Source: Martinezella multihospitum (GTDB taxonomy: Bacteria; Pseudomonadota; Alphaproteobacteria; Rhizobiales; Rhizobiaceae). From it: 64,000 nt of DNA. The position numbers and the translations under genes are program-made. Numbering within the stretch: the first letter of the stretch is position 1; each line of letters starts with the position of its first letter. The stretch lies in NCBI RefSeq assembly GCF_900094585.1, contig NZ_FMAG01000004.1, positions 744,001-808,000 on the forward strand. Direction: 5' to 3'. Positions 35,338-44,039 of the stretch are shown here, in pieces. The notes beneath the pieces were generated by a model that saw only the letters and a program-made list of their open reading frames with translations, was not told the DNA's origin and ran no database searches.

Positions 35338-36194
35338 TGACCGGCATCCTCGAACCCTTTGCCTATGAATACATGCGGAACGCCATGTGGGTTTCCGCCC
35401 TTGTCGGCGGCGTTTGCGCGTTCCTGTCCTGCTATCTCATGCTCAAGGGCTGGTCGCTGATCGGCGACGCGCTTTCGCATGCGATCGTGCCGGGTGTCGC
35501 AGGAGCCTACATGATCGGACTCCCCTTCTCTCTCGGCGCCTTCTTCTCCGGCGGTCTCGCCGCCGCTGCGATGCTCTTTCTCAACCAGCGAACCAGGCTG
35601 CGGGAAGACGCCATTATCGGCCTGACCTTCTCGTCCTTCTTCGCGCTGGGCCTATTCATGGTGTCCCTGAAGCCGATGGCGGTGAACATACAGACGATCG
35701 TTCTCGGGAATGTTCTCGCCATTACGCCCGGTGATACGCTGCAGCTCGCGATCATCGGCTTCGTCTCCCTGACCATCCTGCTGGTGAAATGGAAGGACCT
35801 GATGGTTACCTTCTTCGACGAAAGCCATGCGCGCTCCATCGGGCTCAATCCGACCGCACTCAAACTGATGTTCTTCACGCTGCTCTCGGCCTCGACGGTC
35901 GCGGCCCTTCAGACGGTCGGTGCCTTCCTCGTGATCTGCATGGTGGTGACGCCCGGCGCGACGGCCTATCTGCTGACCGACCGCTTCCCGAAACTATTGG
36001 TGATCGCTGTCCTCATCGGCTCGCTGACGAGCCTCATCGGTGCCTATGCGAGCTATTTCCTCGACGGCGTGACCGGCGGCATCATCGTCGTGCTGCAAAC
36101 GGCGATCTTCCTGATCGCGTTCTTCCTTGCACCCAAGCATGGCATGCTGGCGGCACGCCGACGGGCGGCGCAAGCGTTGGAGGATGGACGATGA
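35337..36194 (+). CDS. sitC: Manganese ABC transporter permease SitC
   Basis: 285 aa ABC-3 permease with about eight membrane helices. GDALSHAIVPGVAGAYMIG is the conserved early loop and KWKDLMVTFFDESHARSIGL the ATPase-contacting region. Paralogous to SitD. Start overlaps the sitB stop; stop overlaps the sitD start. Confidence 0.95.
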   Translation: MTGILEPFAYEYMRNAMWVSALVGGVCAFLSCYLMLKGWSLIGDALSHAIVPGVAGAYMIGLPFSLGAFFSGGLAAAAMLFLNQRTRLREDAIIGLTFSSFFALGLFMVSLKPMAVNIQTIVLGNVLAITPGDTLQLAIIGFVSLTILLVKWKDLMVTFFDESHARSIGLNPTALKLMFFTLLSASTVAALQTVGAFLVICMVVTPGATAYLLTDRFPKLLVIAVLIGSLTSLIGAYASYFLDGVTGGIIVVLQTAIFLIAFFLAPKHGMLAARRRAAQALEDGR

Positions 36195-37036
36195 GCTTGA
36201 TCGACACCATCCTTTCCCCCATGAAGTTCGATTTCATGGTCAATGCGCTGGCGATCTCGATGCTCGTTGCCGTGCCGATGGCGCTTCTTTCCTGTTTCCT
36301 GGTGATCAAGGGTTGGGCGCTGATGGGCGATGCGATCAGCCACGCGGTCTTCCCCGGCGTGGTCATGGCCTATATTGCCGGCTTTCCCTTTGCCGTCGGC
36401 GCATTCGCTGCCGGCATGTTCTGCGCCGTCGCCACCGGCCTCCTGAAGGACAATAGCCGCATCAAGCAGGATACCGTGATGGGCGTGGTCTTCTCCGGCA
36501 TGTTCGGCCTCGGTCTCGTTCTTTACGTCAAAGTCCGCTCCGAGGTGCATCTCGATCACATCCTGTTCGGCGACATGCTCGGCGTCTCCCGGCACGATAT
36601 CGCAATGGCGGCCGTCATCGCCGCGATCACGGCGGCAGTCATCGGCATCAAGTGGAAAGACTTCCTGCTGCATGCGTTCGATCCCGCCCAAGCGCGCGCT
36701 GTCGGCCTGCGGGTGAAGCTGCTGCATTATGGATTGCTGGGGCTGATCTCGCTGACCATTGTCGGTGCCCTGCAGGCGGTCGGCCTCATCCTTGCGGTTG
36801 CCATGCTGATCGCGCCGGGAGCGATCGCCTTTCTGCTTGCCCGCAAGTTCAGCACGATGCTCGTTCTGGCAATGGCGATCGCGGCAATCGGCTCCTTTGC
36901 CGGCGTCTACCTGTCCTTCTTCATCGACAGCGCACCGGCGCCGACCATCGTGCTTCTGCTTGCGATGGTCTTCATCCTTGCTTTTGTCCGCGCCACCCGC
37001 AAAGCGGCATCGATCGAGGCAGGTGACATGAGTTAG
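36191..37036 (+). CDS. sitD: Manganese ABC transporter permease SitD
   Basis: 281 aa from the ATG overlapping the sitC stop (ATGA); a longer in-frame ORF upstream overlaps sitC and is a shadow. GDAISHAVFPGVVMAYIAG and KWKDFLLHAFDPAQARAVGL mirror SitC. Last gene of the operon, its stop one base from the converging mur stop. Confidence 0.95.
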   Translation: MSLIDTILSPMKFDFMVNALAISMLVAVPMALLSCFLVIKGWALMGDAISHAVFPGVVMAYIAGFPFAVGAFAAGMFCAVATGLLKDNSRIKQDTVMGVVFSGMFGLGLVLYVKVRSEVHLDHILFGDMLGVSRHDIAMAAVIAAITAAVIGIKWKDFLLHAFDPAQARAVGLRVKLLHYGLLGLISLTIVGALQAVGLILAVAMLIAPGAIAFLLARKFSTMLVLAMAIAAIGSFAGVYLSFFIDSAPAPTIVLLLAMVFILAFVRATRKAASIEAGDMS

Positions 37037-37037
37037 A

Positions 37038-37478
37038 TCACCCGATGTTTTTGCGGCTGCGCGCTCTTTTCAAGGGTCTGACATAGATTTCAAGCTTGTG
37101 CCCGACGATCTCGAAACCGTGCTTTCGCGCAATCTCTTCCTGAAGGCGCTCGATTTCATCGGACCGGAATTCAGTGATCGTGCCGGTCTCCAGATTGATC
37201 AGATGGTCGTGATGCTCCTGATCGGCACTTTCGAAACGCGCCGGACCGTTTCCGAAGGAATGACGCTCGAGAATGCCATTTTCCTCAAGGATGCTCAGCG
37301 TTCTGTAAACGGTGGCGATCGCGATGCCGGGATCGATCGCCGTAACGCGGCGATGAATTTCCAGCGCGTCCGGATGATCCGACGCCTCGGACAAAACCTT
37401 GGCTATTGCCTGCCTCGGAGCTGTCAGGCGCAGCCCCTTCTCCTTGCAAAGCCCGGCAATATCTTTCTTTTCATTCAT
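37038..37478 (-). CDS. mur: Manganese uptake regulator Mur (Fur family)
   Basis: 146 aa Fur protein: HTH with ATVYRTLSILEENGILERH and the metal site HHDHLINLETG (89-99), with no C-terminal Cys pair. In Sinorhizobium and Rhizobium the Fur homologue next to sitABCD is Mur, which represses sit and mntH with Mn; the sit operon converges on it here (1-base gap). An iron-responsive role is less likely since rhizobia use RirA/Irr for iron. Confidence 0.85.
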   Translation of the reverse strand: MNEKKDIAGLCKEKGLRLTAPRQAIAKVLSEASDHPDALEIHRRVTAIDPGIAIATVYRTLSILEENGILERHSFGNGPARFESADQEHHDHLINLETGTITEFRSDEIERLQEEIARKHGFEIVGHKLEIYVRPLKRARSRKNIG

Positions 37479-37716
37479 GGATCAGAACCCAAATACATCG
37501 GCACATCGCAATTATCGTGATTCTGCGGCGATATTCCACGCCAAGCCCCGGCGCAACCTTTTCTGCTTTACAGTCATCAACACTGCATCGCAACGATCCG
37601 CCGGAGACGTCTCAGTAATCGCCTCGGCGCACGCGGCAGCCCACCGCCGGATCACCGGCTGATCCTCACCCTGCCCCTTGAAGGCGATTTGCCTCTGGCG
37701 ACCACGAAAGAGATCG

Positions 37717-39345
37717 TCAGATGCGCATTCGCGGCACGTCGTTGGGATCGAGGCGCAGCTCGATCAGTACCGGGCGATTGCGGTTCCTGATAGCGTCAAG
37801 AGCGCTTTCAAGCTCATGAGCCGAGCTGACCGCAACGCCGTGTCCGCCGAGCGCAGTCGCCACTTCGGCAAATGAGGGCCAGTTGAACTGGGTGAGACCC
37901 GGATCCATCTTCCGATCGCGAAACTGGATGTGTTCGGCCCCATAGGCCGAGTCGTTGCAGACGATGACGATCAGGTCCTGACCGAGACGCACGGCGGTGT
38001 TGAATTCGTTGACGCCGCTCATCATGAAACCGCCATCCCCGGTAAAAAGCGCTACCGGCCGATCCGGCGCGGCAACGCTTGCGCCGATCGCCTCCTGCAA
38101 TCCAAGACCGATCGAGCCGAAATTTGCCGTTACGACGAAGCTGTGCGGGTCGCTGACGGAAATCCGGCACCAGACCTCGGTCATGAAACGCCCGCCGTCG
38201 GTCACAAGTACCCGGTTCTTCGGCAAGGCCTTTTCCAGCTCTTCGAGCGCCCAGATGTAGTTCACATATCCGGCATTCGTCTTGCTGCGCTGATCGCGTG
38301 GATGGGTGGTGAGCGAAGGGACATCCAGTTCGTGCGTGAAACCGCTCGGCGAAATCTCCGCGGCATCCAGCCAATGGACGAAATTGTCTGCCGTCAGGCC
38401 CGAATCGGCCACCAGGGCCGCATCCGGATGAATGTTCTTGCCGATGGCGCGTGCATCCATGTCGATCTGGACGACACGTTTACCCTTCAGGAGCTTGCCC
38501 CTGTCAGTGGTGAAATCATGCAATCCCGCTCCGAAACAGATCAGGCAATCCGTCTTGGCAATCAGATCATAGGCGGCAGGCGTGCTGAGCGTGCCGAAAA
38601 TGTCCATATTATAGGGATGGCCGCCGAAGAGTCCCTTTGCCTTCAAGGTCGTCGCAAGCGGCGCTTCCAGCCGGTCCGCCAGGCGGATAAGCTGATCGCG
38701 CGCGCCGCAAGCCCCGCCGCCCGCGAGGATGAGCGGGCGCTTTGCCGAAGCGATGATGCCGATGGCCCGGTCCAGCCCATCGCCCTCAGGCACATATCCG
38801 GGAGCATCGAAGACTTCGAACACAGCCCGCACATGAGCCTGCTCGCACCACATGAAATCGGCCGGCATGTTCAAGACGATCGGACGCCGCTCGACCCGGG
38901 CACGATAGAAAGCGCGGGCAACGTCCCGGGTTGCGGTTTCCGGCGAGCGCATCTGCTCGAAGCCGGCGCCGGTGGCCTTGACGACCTCGCGCTGATCGAT
39001 GCTCTGCAGATGGTGCGGGTTGACGACCGGCGTGTCGCCCGCCAGAAGCACCATGGGGATGGAGCCGCGGGCGCCTTCGGTGAGCGCCGTGACACAATTG
39101 GTCAATGCCGGGCCGTGGGTCACGCTCGCCACACCGACCTTTCCGGAGACATGGGCATAGGCGAGCGCCATCAGGACCGAGCTTCCCTCATGCGCCGCGG
39201 GCACGAAACGGCCGCCGCATCCACGCACATAGTGGTCGATCATGAAGAGGTTGGCATCCCCCATGAGGCCGAACATCGTGCCGACATCATGATCGCAAAC
39301 CGCATGCGCAATCGACTGGTACACATAGATCGCATTCTCGGTCAT
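37717..39345 (-). CDS. Thiamine diphosphate-dependent enzyme, acetolactate synthase-like
   Basis: 542 aa. TPP-activating Glu is in AAHEGSSVLMALAYAH; the Mg/TPP motif is GDGGFMMSGVNEFNTAVRLG ending in CNDSAYG. Overall pattern is the acetolactate synthase/benzoylformate decarboxylase group but distinct from the 21-kb homologue. Substrate unknown; alone on the strand. Confidence 0.88.
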   Translation of the reverse strand: MTENAIYVYQSIAHAVCDHDVGTMFGLMGDANLFMIDHYVRGCGGRFVPAAHEGSSVLMALAYAHVSGKVGVASVTHGPALTNCVTALTEGARGSIPMVLLAGDTPVVNPHHLQSIDQREVVKATGAGFEQMRSPETATRDVARAFYRARVERRPIVLNMPADFMWCEQAHVRAVFEVFDAPGYVPEGDGLDRAIGIIASAKRPLILAGGGACGARDQLIRLADRLEAPLATTLKAKGLFGGHPYNMDIFGTLSTPAAYDLIAKTDCLICFGAGLHDFTTDRGKLLKGKRVVQIDMDARAIGKNIHPDAALVADSGLTADNFVHWLDAAEISPSGFTHELDVPSLTTHPRDQRSKTNAGYVNYIWALEELEKALPKNRVLVTDGGRFMTEVWCRISVSDPHSFVVTANFGSIGLGLQEAIGASVAAPDRPVALFTGDGGFMMSGVNEFNTAVRLGQDLIVIVCNDSAYGAEHIQFRDRKMDPGLTQFNWPSFAEVATALGGHGVAVSSAHELESALDAIRNRNRPVLIELRLDPNDVPRMRI

Positions 39346-39637
39346 CTCGAGTATTTTCCCTCCCGTAGCACTTCGAGCCGTTGATGCTCAGAATATCAGC
39401 TAGAGCGTACAAGGGGTGCGCAAGTTTCGGATGAGAACCCTATCCAAGCGCAAGATAATTTCCATAATGCGGAAAGAAATGCACGATACGTGCGTCAACA
39501 TATCAAGAGTTCATGGCACCGTCGAGACCTGCCGATTCATCGGGAGATGGACAGGCGGTTTTAGGACGCGAGGTATCAAGGGGACCGAACGAGTTTTGTC
39601 CCAACTCTGCAGCCGCTGACAAGGCAGACCAACTCTC

Positions 39638-39970
39638 CTATCGGGAAAGATGGAGGTTCTCGCCTGCAAGTTTCTGCTTCGTGTCATCAAGCTTATTATA
39701 AGCGGCCTGTATGATATCGATATCGGCTGCGTGACCGATGCCGGCCAATTTATAAAGCACATGGCCAACGGCTATATCCACGCGCGGCTTGTTCTGCGCA
39801 TAGACTTTCGCGACGATCGGCTGGATTGCATCTTCGGCCCCATCGGCTGCGAAGTAGAGCTCCAGAGCTCGATACAAAAACGCATCCCGGCGATCATTCA
39901 GATCCAGCAGGGACTCATCGCCGACACTCGAAGCCAGCAGCCTGACTGCCTTGTTTTGATATTCGCTCAT
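39638..39970 (-). CDS. Hypothetical protein, 110 aa
   Basis: Begins MSEYQNKAVRLLASSVGDES and has two helical halves, with an Asp/Glu-rich acidic surface and no signal peptide. A longer frame upstream (to 40384) is probably not coding. I recognise no family, but the composition looks natural and a GGGTGGGG site precedes the ATG. Possibly a conserved rhizobial small protein. Confidence 0.6.
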   Translation of the reverse strand: MSEYQNKAVRLLASSVGDESLLDLNDRRDAFLYRALELYFAADGAEDAIQPIVAKVYAQNKPRVDIAVGHVLYKLAGIGHAADIDIIQAAYNKLDDTKQKLAGENLHLSR

Positions 39971-40313
39971 TATACCCCACCCAAATCTTCTGAATGATAC
40001 TCGAACCGGAAAAAGGACTATATGTTTCTGCCCATATATTCTTTCGCGAGACTGAACCGGCCTCAATGGCCGCACCGTCAGTTGCCTTGATACGAGCCGA
40101 CATAAAGTTGCTGCTCCGTCTCGGCTGCATGGGGTCTTCCCACCTCCCAATTCCACCGGCGAAAGATCGCGGTCCGCCAACCAGACCAGCGCGGGCATGG
40201 CCTTCTGGTAAGGTGTTTCGCATTTTTCTATAAAGTCATCAGACGGCACACACCGTAACGTGCAAGGCTCGTTTGGAGGAAACGAGAAACGCAAAGGTAT
40301 GGAGGAGATTACC

Positions 40314-41786
40314 TTGGCAACAGCCGCAGAGGAAAATACCGCACGCCCATCCCCTGAAGATGAAAAGCTCAGCCTTGGTGCCAATCTGGCCTATGGCCTT
40401 CAACATGTCCTGACCATGTATGGTGGCATCGTCGCCGTTCCGCTGATCATCGGCCAGGCATCGGGCCTGACGCCGGGCGACGTCGGCCTGCTCGTGACCG
40501 CATCGCTGTTTGCCGGCGGCCTCGCAACCATCCTGCAGACGATCGGAATACCGTTCTTCGGCAGCCGCCTCCCCCTCGTACAGGGCGTATCCTTTTCCGG
40601 CGTCGCGACAATGATTGCCATTACCGGACATGGGGGCATCCAGGCCGTTCTCGGCGCAGTCATTGCGGCGTCGTTCATCGGGCTCCTCATCACGCCCGTC
40701 TTTTCACGCATCACCCGCTTCTTTCCCCCGATCGTCACCGGCATCGTGATTACGACCATCGGGTTGACGCTGATGCCGGTTGCGGCAGGCTGGGCGATGG
40801 GCGGCAATAGGAACGCACCGGATTTCGGCAGCCAGGCCAATATTCTGCTTGCGGCGGTAACACTCATGATCGTGCTGCTGCTCAGCAAGCTGGGTAGTGC
40901 CGCCATATCGAGGCTATCGATCCTGCTCGCCATCATTATCGGCACGGGCATAGCCTATGCGGTCGGCATAGCTGACTTCTCACGGGTGATGAGCGGCCCC
41001 TTCGTCGCCCTGCCACAGATCTTTCATTTCGGCTATCCCGTGTTCGATATGGCGGCGATCATCTCGATGTGCATCGTCATCATGGTGACGCTGGTCGAAA
41101 CCTCAGCCGATATCCTCGCCGTCGGCGAGATAGTCGGCACCAAGGTCGATGCGCGCCGGCTCGGCAATGGCCTGCGCGCCGATATGCTCTCCAGCATTCT
41201 CGCTCCCGTCGTCGGCTCCTTCACCCAGAGTGCCTTTGCCCAGAATGTCGGCCTCGTGGCCGTGACTGGCATCAAGAGCCGATTTGTCGTCGCAACCGGC
41301 GGCCTCTTTCTTGTTGCCCTTGGTTTGCTGCCGATCGTGGGCCGCATCGTCGCCGCCGTTCCGAGTTCCGTCCTCGGAGGAGCAGGCCTCGTCCTGTTCG
41401 GGACGGTCGCGGCAAGCGGTATCCGCACGCTCGCCAAGGTCGACTACGAGAACAACATGAATCTCATCATCGTGGCGACCTCGATCGGCTTCGGCATGAT
41501 TCCGATCGCCTCGCCGGGCTTCTACGAGCATTTTCCGGCCTGGGTCATCACCATTTTCCACTCCGGCATCAGCTCTGCCGCTCTGATGGCGATCACACTG
41601 AATCTGCTATTCAACCACCTGACAACAGGCAACTCGGATCAGCAATCGGTCTTCGTCGCCGGAACAGAACGCCTGATCCGGTATCAGGATATCGCCGGTC
41701 TGCATGAGGGCGATTATTTCCTGAACGGCAAGCTCTATGACGCCAAGGGTGCGGAAGTTCCATTGGTCCCCGCGGAAGCCCATTAA
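40314..41786 (+). CDS. NCS2-family nucleobase permease (xanthine/uric acid type)
   Basis: 490 aa from a TTG start with GGAGGAG six bases upstream; an ATG at 40299 is an alternative. Fourteen hydrophobic segments; NAT signature QNVGLVAVTG, and the Asp/Glu motif in helix 8 (VTLVETSADILAVGE). Uptake of a purine by proton or sodium symport is the likely role. A C-terminal soluble tail of about 40 residues follows. Confidence 0.92.
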   Translation: MATAAEENTARPSPEDEKLSLGANLAYGLQHVLTMYGGIVAVPLIIGQASGLTPGDVGLLVTASLFAGGLATILQTIGIPFFGSRLPLVQGVSFSGVATMIAITGHGGIQAVLGAVIAASFIGLLITPVFSRITRFFPPIVTGIVITTIGLTLMPVAAGWAMGGNRNAPDFGSQANILLAAVTLMIVLLLSKLGSAAISRLSILLAIIIGTGIAYAVGIADFSRVMSGPFVALPQIFHFGYPVFDMAAIISMCIVIMVTLVETSADILAVGEIVGTKVDARRLGNGLRADMLSSILAPVVGSFTQSAFAQNVGLVAVTGIKSRFVVATGGLFLVALGLLPIVGRIVAAVPSSVLGGAGLVLFGTVAASGIRTLAKVDYENNMNLIIVATSIGFGMIPIASPGFYEHFPAWVITIFHSGISSAALMAITLNLLFNHLTTGNSDQQSVFVAGTERLIRYQDIAGLHEGDYFLNGKLYDAKGAEVPLVPAEAH

Positions 41787-42440
41787 AACACAGAGGGACC
41801 TGCTTCGGCGGCTGCAAATCATTCCGCACGGCTGAGTCCGCCTGCCAAACCCCGTGGACCGGCGGCCCCACAATTGCGCCGGTCTCGTAATCCAGCCATT
41901 TGGCCGGGGACATCTGCCGCTGAAGCATTGCCCGAGTGCGCAAGTGGCCTGCACTGAGTTCGGCTCAAGACGCGCTGCCGAGCAGCACGTTCCCCTCTCC
42001 ACCCGTAGATTGGCAGGTCGTAAACCACGACCTCCGATCCCTCCGCAATTCATCTAACTGACTTGAGTAAGATTGAGCCAGGATTCGCGCTACACGCACC
42101 CTTCAGTAATTATTTTATAGTTTGTATTCTTTACTTATTACTTTTACGAAATTTTCGATTAACAACATACATTTCGTACGTTTATTACGTATAGATTTCT
42201 AATATACTTCATATACATACTAAGATCGCGTGATTTTCTGGTGTATTTTTGCATCTTTGACGAATTTATGACGATAATTACTTTATAACTTCGAATTATT
42301 CTATTTCGATGCATCAAAAGCCTCGCTAGCGTGCCAGCACGAAAGTCTTTCGGGCTTTCGGTAAGAGGGAACCCCGAATTGATGAACGTGGCGGAAAACC
42401 TCCGGCTGCGTTCCGATCCGGCAAATCGATTGGAGAAAAA
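41787..42440. other. Long AT-rich region before porin gene
   Basis: 654 bases without a supported gene. The first 270 bases are of normal composition; 42090-42330 is very AT-rich with TTTATTACG/ATACATAC runs, in contrast to the GC-rich window, and probably carries the porin promoter and a long untranslated leader. A short repeat CGAAAG...CTTTCG near 42340 could form a stem. Confidence 0.6.
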
Positions 42441-43490
42441 ATGAATATCAAGAGCCTTCTTCTCGGCTCCGCTGCTGCTCTGGCAGCAGTATCCGGTGCT
42501 CACGCGGCTGACGCAATCGTCGCAGCCGAGCCGGAGCCACTGGAATATGTCCGCATCTGCGACGCATACGGCGCAGGCTACTTCTTCATCCCGGGCAGCG
42601 AAACCTGCCTCAAGATCGGTGGTAAGGTTCGTACCGAAGGAAAGTGGTACGACGCCTACAGCCCAGACACTCACTATGGCACTCTCTGGCACACTCGTGC
42701 CGAGTTGCAGCTGCAGACGGCAACCGACACCGAATACGGTCCGCTGAAGACCAACACCGAGCTGCGTTGGGACTGGAATGACGGCGGCGCTACGGCGACC
42801 AACCTGCTGCACGCCAGCATCAGCCTCGGCGGTTTCACCATCGGTAAGGAAGATTCTCAGTTCAACGTCTTCACCGGCTACGCCGGCGACGTCATCAACG
42901 ACGACGTGATCGCTGATGGCCCGTACGAACTGAACCAGATCACCTACAACTACGACGCCGGCAACGGCTTCACGGCTGTGATCTCGGTTGAGGACTCGAA
43001 CTCCGGTTCGGGCGCGACGGGTGCAAACGGCGAAGACAGTCACAACCATTACGCTCCGGACGTTGTTGCCGGTGCTGGTTACAAGGCTGGCGCATGGTCC
43101 TTCAAGGTCGTCGGTGGTTACGACTCGATCGTTGAAGAAGGCGCTATCAAGGCTCGTATCGACGCTGACTTCGGCGTATTCGACGCCTTCTTGATGGGCG
43201 GCTGGAACACCGATGGCAAGAAGCTCAACAAGTATGCGCCTGGCGATTCGATCGGCCAGAGCTGGGGCGACTGGGCTGTCTGGGGCGGCGTTGGCGTTCC
43301 GGTCAACGAAAAGCTGAAGTGGAACCTGCAGCTTGCCTACACCGACAACAAGACCTTCTCGGCAACCACGAACGTCAAGTGGAAGCCGGTCAAGAACCTG
43401 CTCATCGAGCCGGAAGTCACCTACACCAACTGGGATTCCATCAACAAGGACCAGTGGGCTGGTATCCTCCGCTTCGAGCGTTCGTTCTAA
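42441..43490 (+). CDS. RopA-type outer membrane porin
   Basis: 349 aa with a Sec signal (AALAAVSGAHA|ADAI). Mature start EYVRICDAYGAGYFFIPGSE and KIGGKVRTEGKW are signatures of alphaproteobacterial Porin_2 (RopA/Omp2). Repeated beta-strand segments, final residue Phe (RFERSF). Has GGAGAAAAA before the ATG and codon use suited to high expression. Ends with a strong terminator. Confidence 0.95.
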   Translation: MNIKSLLLGSAAALAAVSGAHAADAIVAAEPEPLEYVRICDAYGAGYFFIPGSETCLKIGGKVRTEGKWYDAYSPDTHYGTLWHTRAELQLQTATDTEYGPLKTNTELRWDWNDGGATATNLLHASISLGGFTIGKEDSQFNVFTGYAGDVINDDVIADGPYELNQITYNYDAGNGFTAVISVEDSNSGSGATGANGEDSHNHYAPDVVAGAGYKAGAWSFKVVGGYDSIVEEGAIKARIDADFGVFDAFLMGGWNTDGKKLNKYAPGDSIGQSWGDWAVWGGVGVPVNEKLKWNLQLAYTDNKTFSATTNVKWKPVKNLLIEPEVTYTNWDSINKDQWAGILRFERSF

Positions 43491-43522
43491 TCTGATCTGA
43501 ACTAGACCTCCGATCAGAGACG

Positions 43523-43558
43523 GAAGAAGACCTGGTTTCCCTCCAGGTCTTCTTCTTT
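43523..43558 (+). terminator. Rho-independent terminator of porin gene
   Basis: 13-bp perfect stem (GAAGAAGACCTGG / CCAGGTCTTCTTC) with a 7-base loop, followed by TTT, 32 bases after the stop codon. Confidence 0.85.
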
Positions 43559-44039
43559 AATTCGTTAAAACCGTGTTCCGGCTGCCATTCCAATCCGCAT
43601 GACACGCGTCCCCCAGCAATGCGAGAGGCAACGCACGCGTTACCGAGGCGAAACTTTCCAGCCTGGTGGCCTGCGCCACTGCGATGAAGGCGCGCTGGAA
43701 GTGAAGACTGTTTTCGCGACGCTCCCGTTGCCGCACATTGTCCATCGCGAGATCCAAGAAAGGTCCTCCGACCCTCAAGATCCGAAGACGATACCGCCCG
43801 ACACACCTCCGCATGGCCAAGAAACGTTTCGCGCAGCATCTTCTACGGCACCTCAAGGCCCAATCCGGTAGTCCAGCTCCGTATTCACGGCTGTGTTGAC
43901 GATCCCCGCAACTGGCGCAACACGAATGTTTCGAGAATCTTTCCCGAAGGAAAGCATCTGTCTGGTTGCCAAAAAACCATAATTGTTCCACCTAGATTAT
44001 AGATTGAACATTTAACGTTGAGAATCGGGCCAAGACTTG
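43559..44039. other. Gene-free stretch between porin and prc
   Basis: About 480 bases. Short frames exist but none has a convincing start or family features. The last 60 bases before the protease gene are AT-rich (AATTGTTCCACCTAGATTAT) and may be its promoter. Confidence 0.5.

Noticed and set aside
37930..39384. Long plus frame opposite the second TPP enzyme
   Set aside because: Antisense shadow with no start signal or family match.
42159..43049. Minus-strand frame across the porin gene and its leader
   Set aside because: Covers the porin signal and mature region in the wrong strand and extends through AT-rich DNA.
43599..43871. 90-residue frame after the porin terminator
   Set aside because: No ribosome site, Pro/Gln/Thr-rich composition and no recognisable family.
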